This document shows positions 52,567 through 63,327 of a stretch of 64,000 bases of DNA, piece after piece. Each line of letters opens with the position of its first letter. Position 1 is the stretch's first letter. The stretch covers positions 744,001 through 808,000 of the forward strand of contig NZ_CP133018.1 in NCBI RefSeq assembly GCF_030866785.1, in the 5' to 3' direction. This DNA comes from Agromyces protaetiae (GTDB lineage: Bacteria > Actinomycetota > Actinomycetes > Actinomycetales > Microbacteriaceae). Both the position numbers and the translations under genes were made by a program. A model generated the notes under the pieces. It saw only the letters and a program-made list of their open reading frames with translations. It made no database searches and was not told where the DNA came from.

Positions 52567-53865
52567 ATGAGCACGCCCGATGCACCCCAGCCGCCGGTGC
52601 CGCCCGCGCCCCCGCGGCCGCCGGCCGTGGCAGAACCGCACGGCCCGGACGCACCGACCGGACCGGACCGACCCGACGCGTGGTCGGTGGAGATCGTGAC
52701 CTGGTCCGTCGTCGTCTCCGCGGCGGTGCCCCTGTACGCGGTGAGCGTGCCGATCGATGCCGCGACATACGGCGTGCACGTGGCCGTCGCATTCGGGATC
52801 GGACTGTTGCAAGCCGGTGCGCTGCCGCTCGCGATGCGCTGGCCGTGGGCCGCGGTCGCGGCATTCCTCACGGGTCACGTCCTGTTCCTCCTGCTCGGCG
52901 CCGCCCCGCACGGCGCCCCCTGGCCGGTGAGCGTGCCGCAGATGATCCTGCTCGCGCTCATCGTCGGGCTGCTCGCGTGGCGCGGCGGGCTGCGCCCGGC
53001 GCTCGTGCTGTGGCTCGGCGGCGTGCTCGTGCCGCTCGGGCTCGCGTTCCTCCCGGACCGTGGGGCGACGCTCGACGGGGTGGTCGCGAACCTCGTGACG
53101 AGCGCATCGGTCACGGCGGTCGCTCTCGGTGCGGGCTGGCTCGCCGACACGATGCGGAGCCGGTTCACCGCCGAGCTCGACGAGGAACGCAAGCTCGGCG
53201 CTGCCGAGCACGAGCGCCGGCTCATCGCGGAGGAGCGCACGCGCATCGCGCGCGAGCTGCACGACGTGGTCGCGCACCGTATGTCGATCATCCAGGTGCA
53301 GGCGACGAGCGCGCCGTACCGGCTGCCCGGGCTCGACGAGCCCGTCGTCGCCGAGTTCGGTGAGATCGCTGCGACGGCGCGCGGGGCCATGGCGGAGATG
53401 CGCGAGCTGCTCACGGTGCTGCGTGATCCCGACGGCGAAGCCGAGACCGCGCCTCAGCCGGGCCTCGACGACCTGCCGGCGCTCGTCGACAGCGTGGCCC
53501 GCACCGGCCTGCCCGTGACCGCATCGTTCGACGAGTCCGTCCGCGGCGGCGCCCTCGCCGGGCAGATGAGCTATCGGATCGTGCAGGAGGCGCTGAGCAA
53601 TGTGCTCCGGCACGCCCCCGGCGCGACGACCGCGGTCGCGGTGCGCGCGCAGGGCGCGGCCGTCGTGGTGACGGTCGAGAACGCGCCGACGGATGCCCCG
53701 GCGGGCGCGCCCGCGGATGACGGCGCGGGACTCGGTCACGGGCTGATCGGCATGCGCGAGCGTGCGCGGCTCGTCGGTGGCACGATCGAGGTGGGGCCGA
53801 CGCCGCTCGGCGGGTTCCGGGTGCACGCCGTGCTCCCGATGTCCGCCCCGCGGGAGGATTCGTGA
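52567..53865 (+). CDS. NarL-type two-component sensor histidine kinase
   Basis: 432 residues. A Pro-rich cytoplasmic start is followed by about five or six membrane helices (55-215), then the HisKA_3 dimerisation domain with phospho-His232 (RIARELHDVVAHRMSI) and an ATP-binding domain (SYRIVQEALSNVLRHAPGAT; GLGHGLIGMRERARLVGG). It lacks a large outside sensor domain, so the membrane helices probably sense envelope stress or an internal signal. GGGAGAG lies before the ATG. The stop overlaps the regulator GTG. Confidence 0.92.
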   Translation: MSTPDAPQPPVPPAPPRPPAVAEPHGPDAPTGPDRPDAWSVEIVTWSVVVSAAVPLYAVSVPIDAATYGVHVAVAFGIGLLQAGALPLAMRWPWAAVAAFLTGHVLFLLLGAAPHGAPWPVSVPQMILLALIVGLLAWRGGLRPALVLWLGGVLVPLGLAFLPDRGATLDGVVANLVTSASVTAVALGAGWLADTMRSRFTAELDEERKLGAAEHERRLIAEERTRIARELHDVVAHRMSIIQVQATSAPYRLPGLDEPVVAEFGEIAATARGAMAEMRELLTVLRDPDGEAETAPQPGLDDLPALVDSVARTGLPVTASFDESVRGGALAGQMSYRIVQEALSNVLRHAPGATTAVAVRAQGAAVVVTVENAPTDAPAGAPADDGAGLGHGLIGMRERARLVGGTIEVGPTPLGGFRVHAVLPMSAPREDS

Positions 53866-54533
53866 CGATCACGGTGCTCATCGCCGACGACCAGGCGATG
53901 GTGCGGGCCGGCTTCGCCGCCGTGCTCGATGCGCAGGACGGCATCAGCGTGGTCGGGCAGGCCGCCGACGGCACCGAGGCGGTGCGCCTCGCGCACGAGC
54001 TGCGCCCCGACGTCGTCGTCATGGACGTGCGCATGCCCGGAATGAACGGCATCGAGGCCACCGCTGCCCTGCAGACCCCGCCGCGTTCGAGCGACTACGT
54101 GCCCAGGGTGCTCATGCTCACCACGTTCGACATCGACGAGTACGTGCACGCCGCGCTCCGTGCGGGCGCGAGCGGGTTCCTGCTGAAGGATGCGCTGCCC
54201 GACGAGGTCGCGCGCGCGGTGCGGGTGATCGCCGCCGGCGATGCGCTGCTCGCACCGAGCGTCACACGGCGGCTCATCGAGGACGTGACCCGACGGGCGC
54301 CCGCGCCCGTCGTCGACGAACATCTGCTCGCGACGCTTACGTCGCGTGAGCGCGAGGTGCTCGAGCTGGTCGCGCGCGGCCGGTCGAACCAGGAGATCGC
54401 GACCGAGCTCTTCATCGCCGAGCAGACGGTCAAGACCCACGTGAGCAAGATCCTGCAGAAGCTCGCGCTGCGCGACCGCGTGCACGCCGTCGTGTTCGCG
54501 TACGACACCGGCCTGGTGCGCCCGGGCTCCTGA
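53862..54533 (+). CDS. NarL/FixJ-family response regulator
   Basis: 223 residues, GTG start overlapping the kinase stop. The receiver domain has IADDQAMVRAG, phospho-acceptor Asp55 (VVMDVRMPGMNG) and the Lys-containing GFLLKD. The LuxR-type helix-turn-helix is LTSREREVLELVARGRSNQE followed by ATELFIAEQTVKTHVSKILQ. It should control its own operon or the acyltransferase downstream, which carries a similar element. Confidence 0.95.
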   Translation: MTITVLIADDQAMVRAGFAAVLDAQDGISVVGQAADGTEAVRLAHELRPDVVVMDVRMPGMNGIEATAALQTPPRSSDYVPRVLMLTTFDIDEYVHAALRAGASGFLLKDALPDEVARAVRVIAAGDALLAPSVTRRLIEDVTRRAPAPVVDEHLLATLTSREREVLELVARGRSNQEIATELFIAEQTVKTHVSKILQKLALRDRVHAVVFAYDTGLVRPGS

Positions 54534-54542
54534 CACGTGGGT

Positions 54543-54571
54543 GCGACCGGACGGTCGCGCGAAGCGCGCGG
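54543..54571 (+). terminator. Hairpins after the response regulator gene
   Basis: GCGACCG-GA-CGGTCGC (54543-54558) and CGCGC-GAA-GCGCG form two short stems within 40 bp of the stop. They probably end the two-component transcript. Confidence 0.4.
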
Positions 54572-54594
54572 GGAGCATGGCGGGCCGTACCGGG

Positions 54595-54627
54595 GTAGGG
54601 GGGTCGGAACGGCTCCGGCGGGCGATG
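54595..54627 (+). promoter_or_regulatory. Shared upstream element, copy 2 (before the acyltransferase)
   Basis: GTAGGGGGGTCGGAACGGCTC...GATG matches the element at 52503-52534 in about 25 of 32 positions with one single-base gap, 74 bp before the start of the acyltransferase. Two such sites in one neighbourhood suggest shared control by the NarL-type regulator. Confidence 0.45.
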
Positions 54628-54700
54628 CTCCGGCTGCAACCGCGTTCCTAACCTGCACCGGACGGGCGGAGAGACCGCCCCGTTCGGAGAGGATCCTTCG

Positions 54701-56032
54701 ATGACGCTCGCCGCCGACCGGACCACCGGCCCGCGTACCCCGGAGCCCTCCCGTGGTGGCCGCGACGCGGCCGTCGACGCCGCGCGCGCCGCCTGCCTCC
54801 TGGTGGTCTTCGTGCTGCACGCCATGATGGTGGGCGTCAGCGTGGGGCCGGACGGGCCGGTCCTCGAGAACGCGTTCGACGGCTGGGCGTGGTTCGCGCC
54901 CGTCTCGTGGGTCGTGCAGGTCATGCCGCTCTTCTTCGTGATCGGCGGCTACGCGGGGTGGACCGCGTGGCGGCGCAGCCGGGAGCGAGGGGACGGTGCG
55001 ACGGGCTTCGTGCGCGGTCGGCTGGGCCGGCTCGTCCGGCCCGCGATCGTGCTGATCCTCGTCGTCGCTGCGGGCCTCGTCGCGCTCACGATGGCGGGCG
55101 TCCCGGCCGACGTCGTCGAGATCGCGGGCCACCGCATCGGCCAGCCGCTCTGGTTCCTCGCTGTCTACCTGGGGTGCACGGCGCTCGTGCCCGCGATGGT
55201 GCGGCTGCATGAGCGGCATCCGGTCACCACCGTCGTCGCGCTCGCCGTGGCGGTCGTCGCTGTCGACGCGACGCGCTTCGCGACCGGCATCGACGCGATC
55301 GGCTTCGCCAACCTCGCCTTCGTCTGGCTGCTCATGCAGCAGCTCGGCTTCTGGCTCGCAGACGGCCGCATCGAGCGGATGTCCCGGCGTGGACGCATCC
55401 GTCTCGCCGTGTCTGCGCTCGCGGCGTTGCTGGTGGTCACGCTCGCGGGGCCGTACTCAGCGGATCTCTTCGCGAACCTCAACCCGCCGACCGTGTGCCT
55501 CGTGCTCCTCGGCGTCGCGCAGCTGATGCTCTTCAGCCTGGTGCGGGCACCACTGAGGCGCTGGGCCGGGCGCGATGCGCCGGCCGCCGCGATCGCGCGA
55601 TTCGGCGAGTGGGGCATGACGCTCTACCTGTGGCATCTGCCGGCGTTCGTCGCGGTCGCCGGGCTGCTGCTCGTCGGCCATGAGGTCGTCGGGGTCGAGC
55701 TGCCCGAGCCGCTCACGGCGCCGTGGTGGCTGAGCCGGCCGCTGTGGCTGGTCGCGGCGGCGCTGGCGACGGCGCTCGTCGTGCGCGGGTTCGCTCGGTG
55801 GGAGCGGGGGAGCGCGCGTCGCGGCGGCGCGACCCGGCTCGCGCCGACATGGCGCGTGGTGCCGGTGTGGCTCGCGGTGCCGGCCGGGGTGGTCGGCGTC
55901 GGGGTTCTGCTCGTCATCGGGTTCGCGCCGGTTCCCGCGTGCGTCGCGCTCGCACTGCTCGCGGTCGCGCTTCGCGGTGCGAGGCGGCCGGTGGCCGAGA
56001 CATCCGTCGCCCGCGTGGCGCTACGCGCCTGA
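54701..56032 (+). CDS. Acyltransferase family 3 membrane protein
   Basis: 443 residues with about ten membrane helices. It has the acyltransferase 3 pattern: Asp/Ala-rich start VDAARAACLLVVFVLHAMMV with the conserved His (about residue 40), a PLFFVIGGYAGWTAWRRSRE loop, an Arg-rich segment and WGMTLYLWHLPAFVAVAGLL near the end. Members O-acylate extracellular polymers or small molecules with acyl-CoA. The substrate is unknown; the shared upstream element suggests induction by the two-component system upstream. GAGAGGATCC lies before the ATG. Confidence 0.88.
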   Translation: MTLAADRTTGPRTPEPSRGGRDAAVDAARAACLLVVFVLHAMMVGVSVGPDGPVLENAFDGWAWFAPVSWVVQVMPLFFVIGGYAGWTAWRRSRERGDGATGFVRGRLGRLVRPAIVLILVVAAGLVALTMAGVPADVVEIAGHRIGQPLWFLAVYLGCTALVPAMVRLHERHPVTTVVALAVAVVAVDATRFATGIDAIGFANLAFVWLLMQQLGFWLADGRIERMSRRGRIRLAVSALAALLVVTLAGPYSADLFANLNPPTVCLVLLGVAQLMLFSLVRAPLRRWAGRDAPAAAIARFGEWGMTLYLWHLPAFVAVAGLLLVGHEVVGVELPEPLTAPWWLSRPLWLVAAALATALVVRGFARWERGSARRGGATRLAPTWRVVPVWLAVPAGVVGVGVLLVIGFAPVPACVALALLAVALRGARRPVAETSVARVALRA

Positions 56033-56848
56033 GCGTTCGGCCGAGCCCGGGCCCTCGACGAGGAAGCCGGCGATGACGAGCGCGAGGGTGCGTGGATCCC
56101 AGAGGTGATCGGATGCCTCGAGCTCGCGTCGCTCGGCGTGCGCGAGCGACGACACGAGCGAGTCGGCCGCAGGCCCCATCACCTCGAGGGTCTGTGCGCC
56201 GACGAGCACGAGCACGGGCTGGTCGACCCCTGCCAGGAGCTCGGTGCGCGGAGCGGACTGCGCCCAGGCGAGCGCTTCGGCGTCGGGTTCGAGGCTCGGT
56301 GCGATCGCGGTCATCACGGGCCATGCATCGCTCGACCTCGACTGTTCGAGCCACTCACGCGGCATGTCGCGCATGAAGAACTCGACCGTGGCGGCGCCGT
56401 CTCCCGCCGCGATGCGGTCGCGCAGGTCGGCGAGGAATGCGGCGCCCTCGCCGCCCTGTTCGGGGTCGAGCGGGACCTCGAACACGACGACCTTGGAGAC
56501 CGGGAGACCGGCGGCGGCGGCCGCGAGCGCGATCGCTCCGCCCGAGGAGTTGCCGAACAGCGTCACCGCATCGTCGGTGCCCTCGGTGAGCACGCCGATC
56601 AGGGCGCGCAGGTCCTCGAGCGACTGCGCGAGCGTGATGGGACCGGCCGCCGGGCTGTCACCTCGGCCGCGCCGGTCGTAGCGCACGACCTCGAAGCCGT
56701 GGCCGGCGAGCTGGTGCTGCAACTCGGTCGTGGCCGGGTCGAACGCGCGGAACTGGAAGGCGCCGTCGACGAGGATGACGGGCGGCCCCGAGCCCTCCCG
56801 GTCGAAGCCGATGCGCGTGCCGTCGCTCGAGATCGTGAACTCGGTCAT
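56021..56848 (-). CDS. Alpha/beta hydrolase
   Basis: 275 residues, full alpha/beta-hydrolase fold. It has the nucleophile elbow GNSSGG (Ser101), the oxyanion-hole region VILVDGAFQFR, RRGRGDSP after strand 4 and a conserved His (ASDHLW, near 250). The substrate is undetermined. Its last 12 bp overlap the end of the convergent acyltransferase gene. Confidence 0.88.
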   Translation of the reverse strand: MTEFTISSDGTRIGFDREGSGPPVILVDGAFQFRAFDPATTELQHQLAGHGFEVVRYDRRGRGDSPAAGPITLAQSLEDLRALIGVLTEGTDDAVTLFGNSSGGAIALAAAAAGLPVSKVVVFEVPLDPEQGGEGAAFLADLRDRIAAGDGAATVEFFMRDMPREWLEQSRSSDAWPVMTAIAPSLEPDAEALAWAQSAPRTELLAGVDQPVLVLVGAQTLEVMGPAADSLVSSLAHAERRELEASDHLWDPRTLALVIAGFLVEGPGSAERSGA

Positions 56849-57052
56849 GTGGCAAGGCTAGGTCGGCCAGGACTTCGCCGCGAGGGGTCTCGCGACACGC
56901 TGAGATGGGCCGGGCGATGTCGGTGGGTGGTGGCAGCATTGCAGTCACAACACCATATGTAGGGGTCGGTGGTCCGAGTGGCCACCAGGTGTCCGGGTCG
57001 CGACACGCCGAGGCATCCATTCACAGGCAAGTTTCTCCGAATGGGTCACAGG

Positions 57053-57126
57053 TGTGGATAACCGGAGGCGAGCGGCGTGAATCCGCGGTCGGCGAGGCGC
57101 CGGCCTGGGGATGGGCCGTGGATAAC
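57053..57126. promoter_or_regulatory. DnaA boxes upstream of nrdHIEF
   Basis: TGTGGATAA (57053-57061) is a perfect DnaA box. CGTGGATAA (57118-57126) differs at one base, and CGTGGAAAA lies just beyond. The group is about 150-220 bp before nrdH. In E. coli, DnaA affects nrd transcription; the same may hold here. Confidence 0.5.
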
Positions 57127-57150
57127 CCCGTGGAAAACTACACGAATGTA

Positions 57151-57199
57151 ACTACTGCATCTTGGGGTCGTTCCGTTCGGTGAACACAAGATGTAGTAT
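57151..57199 (+). promoter_or_regulatory. Two NrdR boxes over the nrdHIEF promoter
   Basis: ACACAAGATGTAGTAT (57184-57199) resembles the NrdR consensus (ACACWAWATNTAGTGT). An inverted relative, ACTACTGCATCTTGGGG (57151-57167; reverse CCCCAAGATGCAGTAGT), lies about 33 bp upstream, about three helical turns. TAGTAT inside box 2 would serve as a -10 element, so binding would repress transcription. Confidence 0.7.
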
Positions 57200-57273
57200 T
57201 GAAGGACGCGAGCGACACCGCTCGAATCGGGGGAGATCGGCTCTTCAGGAGCCCGTGAGAACGAGGGAAACAC

Positions 57274-57507
57274 ATGACGGTCACGGTGTACACCAAGCCT
57301 TCTTGCGTGCAGTGCAATGCCACGTACCGCGCGCTCGACAGCAAGGGCATCGAGTACGAGGTGCTCGACCTCTCGGTCGACGAGAGCGCGCTCGAGCACG
57401 TCAAGGGTCTGGGGTACCAGCAAGCGCCCGTCGTGGTGACCGACGAAGACCACTGGTCGGGCTTCCGCCCCGACAAGATCTCGGAACTCGCTGACCGTCT
57501 CGCGTAA
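57274..57507 (+). CDS. nrdH: Glutaredoxin-like protein NrdH
   Basis: 77 residues. The redox motif CVQC (Cys11, Cys14) and [10 protein letters not shown] (61-70) identify NrdH. It has a glutaredoxin sequence with thioredoxin-like activity and supplies electrons to the class Ib ribonucleotide reductase. It is the first gene of nrdHIEF, behind NrdR and DnaA boxes. Confidence 0.97.
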   Translation: MTVTVYTKPSCVQCNATYRALDSKGIEYEVLDLSVDESALEHVKGLGYQQAPVVVTDEDHWSGFRPDKISELADRLA

Positions 57508-57589
57508 TCGTTCGGTTGAGGGCCTCGATACGCTCGCGGGCGCTCGCGACTCCACCAACGGGTCCGCACGGAGGATCAGAGGAGAGAAG

Positions 57590-57975
57590 ATGACGAACCT
57601 CGTCTACTTCTCGAGCGTGTCCGGCAACACGCACCGCTTCATCGAGAAGCTCGGGCGTCCGTCGGCGCGCATTCCGCTCTACGCACGTGAGGAGCCGCTG
57701 CGTGTCGATGAGCCGTACGTGCTCGTCGTACCGACCTACGGCGGCGGTGACGGCAACGGCGCCGTGCCGAAGCAGGTCATCAAGTTCTTGAACGACCCGG
57801 CGAACCGTGGGCTGCTGCGTGGCGTGATCGCCGCCGGCAACACCAACTTCGGCACCGCATACGGGCTTGCGGGCGACATCATCGCCCGCAAGACCGGCGT
57901 GCCGCACCTGTACAGATTCGAAGTATTCGGAACACCAGACGACGTGCGCGCCGTCAATGAGGGATTGGAAGCATT

Positions 57976-58000
<25 letters not shown>
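57590..58000 (+). CDS. nrdI: Flavodoxin-like protein NrdI
   Basis: 136 residues. The flavodoxin fold shows [17 protein letters not shown] for FMN phosphate, [18 protein letters not shown] and [20 protein letters not shown]. NrdI activates the dimanganese cofactor of NrdF. AGGAGAGAAG lies before the ATG. Its 3' end overlaps the likely TTG start of nrdE by 25 bp. Confidence 0.96.
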
Positions 58001-61195
<3,195 letters not shown>

Positions 61196-61217
61196 AGATC
61201 CCTCGCGACCCACACGC

Positions 61218-61251
61218 AACGGGCGGATGCTTCGGCATCCGCCCGTTTTGT
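61218..61251 (+). terminator. Intrinsic terminator of nrdHIEF
   Basis: AACGGGCGGATGC-TTCG-GCATCCGCCCGTT is a perfect 13-bp stem with a TTCG tetraloop, followed by TTGTGT. It lies 23 bp after the nrdF stop. The GGATGC word again forms part of the stem. Confidence 0.85.
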
Positions 61252-61451
61252 GTCTCGATCGCGCGACATCACGCGGGCATTCGCGCGCGCGTCAGCGGGG
61301 AACGTGCATTGTCCTCCTGTCGGGTGTCTCTGTGAAGTCCCTCCGCGGATCCACCGGCGGGTGCCGATGATGGCGTCCGTAGCCATGCGTGCGAGCGGTC
61401 CTCCGACCTGAGAAGCGCCGGCATGCTTCCCCATCGCTGGAAGGCAGGATC

Positions 61452-61883
61452 ATGAGAGCAGTCGTCTACGAAGGCCCGCGCAATGTCAGCTATGTGGTGC
61501 TTCCGTTCGACGAGGACCCGACGCTGACGCTGAACCGGCTCGTGAAGTCGGTCCGCTTCACCGGCGAGATCGGGGTGGTCGGGGTGTTCATCCCGGAGGA
61601 TCCGGGGGCCGCCGACGAGTTGGCGAAGCAGGGAAAGGTCGCCTTCGACTTCGGTGAGTTCTGGTTCCGTGGCCAGAAGCTCGGCAGCGGCCCATGCCCG
61701 GTCAAGCGGTACAACCGGCAACTGCGCGACCTCGTCGCGGGAGGAAAGGCGAAGCCGTCCTGGATCGTCAGCCACGAGCTCTCCCTCGACGAAGCGCCCG
61801 AGGCCTACGAGCACTTCGACAAGCGGGACGAGGGTTGGACCAAGGTCGTTCTGCACCCCGATGGCGTCTCGTCGGCGTCGTGA
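61452..61883 (+). pseudogene. Internally deleted zinc alcohol/formaldehyde dehydrogenase remnant
   Basis: 143 residues, against about 390 in glutathione-independent formaldehyde-dehydrogenase-like proteins. The first 14 residues (MRAVVYEGPRNVS) are the family N-terminus. After about 12 more residues the sequence jumps to the C-terminal third (LNRLVKSVRFTGEIGVVGVF; AFDFGEFWFRGQKLG; VKRYNRQLRDLVAGGKAKPS; AYEHFDKRDEGWTKVVLHP). The zinc-binding catalytic domain and most of the nucleotide-binding fold are missing, with the frame kept. Start signals (GGAAGG) remain, so a short protein could be made, but it cannot be an active dehydrogenase. Confidence 0.8.
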
Positions 61884-61916
61884 TGTGGCCGACGGGCTGA
61901 CGACGACCAGGGTCAC

Positions 61917-63158
61917 ATGGGAGATCGCGGAAGGAGCGCCACACGTGCGGACCCCGGTCGTGCTGCGGCCTTCAGCGACGCCATCATCGCAATCGTCATC
62001 ACGCTCCTCGTTCTTGATCTCAGGCCGCCCGAGACTGAGCCCGGCGGCCTGCTGGCCGGCCTGCTGAACGAGTGGCCGACCTACCTGGCGTACGCGGCCT
62101 CATACGCCTATCTCGCCGTGATCTGGATGAACCACAAGGCCGCCTTCACCCGAATCCGGGAGATGGACATCGGCCTGCAGTGGACCAATCTGGGGATCCT
62201 CGCGACGCTCGCGCTGGTGCCATGGCCGACAGCGGTGATCGCCGAGACGGCGAGAACCGGCAATCTGGCTGACGAGCGCGTCGCGGTCGCGTTGTACGCG
62301 ATCATCGGCGCACTCCTGTGCCTGTCCTGGCTGGTGTTCTTCTCGTACTTGGCGCGGCATCCCGACCTCACGAAAGAGGAGGTCGACGACTCGTACTTCG
62401 CACGCGAGCGTCCGCGCGCCCTCATCGGCGTGGTGCTGTACTTGGCGGCGGGAGCGGCGGGCCTGCTCATCCACCCGCTGATGGCGTCGGTGATCTTCCT
62501 CCTCCTGCCCGCGTTCTACGCCTTCACCAGCCACGGGTTCGATCAGCGGCCTGCCGTGTTCCGCGGTGGCGACCGTGACGACATGTCGGAAGCGGCGGCG
62601 CGCCGAAGGGCGACTGAGGGACCGTACAGCTCGTGCTCGCCATCCGAACCGGCTCGGGCCAAGCTGGAACGCATGACGATCTCAGAGACCGATCTGGTCC
62701 ATCTGCGGCGGGCGGTCGAACTCGCGCGCGACGCGCTCGACACCGGTGACGGTCCGTTCGGGTCCGTGCTCGTCGATGCCGCGGGCGTCGAGCGGTTCGC
62801 CGACCGCAACCGGGAGGCGACGACGGGCGATCCGACGAGGCATCCGGAGTTCGAGATCGCGCGCTGGGCGGCGACGAACCTGCGCGCCGACGAGCGAGCG
62901 GCGGCGACGGTGTACACGTCCGGGGAGCACTGCCCGATGTGCGCGGCCGCGCACGCCTGGGTCGGGCTCGGCCGCATCGTCTACGTCGCCTCGGCCGAAC
63001 AGATCGCGGGCTGGCGCCGCGACCTCGGGGCGCCGGCGTCGCCGGTCAGTGTGCTGCCGATCGAGGCCGTGGCGCCGAACCTCCCCGTGGAGGGGCCGGC
63101 GGAGCAGCTCGTCGCTGAGGTGAAGGCGCTCGTCGAGCGCGCGATCCGGCCGCTCTGA
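61917..63158 (+). CDS. TMEM175/DUF1211-type channel fused in frame to a nucleoside deaminase
   Basis: One uninterrupted frame of 413 residues. Residues 1-225 form a TMEM175-like protein with about six helices and the R-FSD motif (RAAAFSDAIIAIVITLLVLD), the pore-lining first helix of bacterial potassium channels. Residues about 226-252 are a low-complexity Ser/Ala/Arg linker. From 253, MTISETDLVHLRRAVELARD opens a cytidine-deaminase-fold domain with GDGPFGSVLVD, the zinc motif HPEFEIARWA (His and Glu) and EHCPMCAAAHAW (the Cys pair). Both parts look complete. This may be a true fusion, or two genes whose first stop was lost; an internal ATG at 62673 could start the deaminase alone, though its ribosome-binding site is weak. 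Confidence 0.7.
   Translation: MGDRGRSATRADPGRAAAFSDAIIAIVITLLVLDLRPPETEPGGLLAGLLNEWPTYLAYAASYAYLAVIWMNHKAAFTRIREMDIGLQWTNLGILATLALVPWPTAVIAETARTGNLADERVAVALYAIIGALLCLSWLVFFSYLARHPDLTKEEVDDSYFARERPRALIGVVLYLAAGAAGLLIHPLMASVIFLLLPAFYAFTSHGFDQRPAVFRGGDRDDMSEAAARRRATEGPYSSCSPSEPARAKLERMTISETDLVHLRRAVELARDALDTGDGPFGSVLVDAAGVERFADRNREATTGDPTRHPEFEIARWAATNLRADERAAATVYTSGEHCPMCAAAHAWVGLGRIVYVASAEQIAGWRRDLGAPASPVSVLPIEAVAPNLPVEGPAEQLVAEVKALVERAIRPL
62673..63158 (+). other. Nucleoside deaminase portion of the fused reading frame
   Basis: About 161 residues from an internal ATG. It contains the complete zinc-dependent deaminase motif set (HPE and CPMC), the usual size of a stand-alone guanine/cytosine-type deaminase. 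It is listed apart because it could be translated by itself. Confidence 0.55.
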
Positions 63159-63327
63159 TCGGGCCCCAGGTCGGAATAGCGGCTCGGGCTCGATCGACCC
63201 AGCGGTGCGATCGCGGAGCGCGTGCGCGCGGTCCGGTCAGGTGGAGAGGATCTCGCCGGCGCGCGACGTGCCAGCCGATGGTCTGCGCATCGAGCGCTCG
63301 CGGCGGAGCATCCGTTCGCGTGGATCC

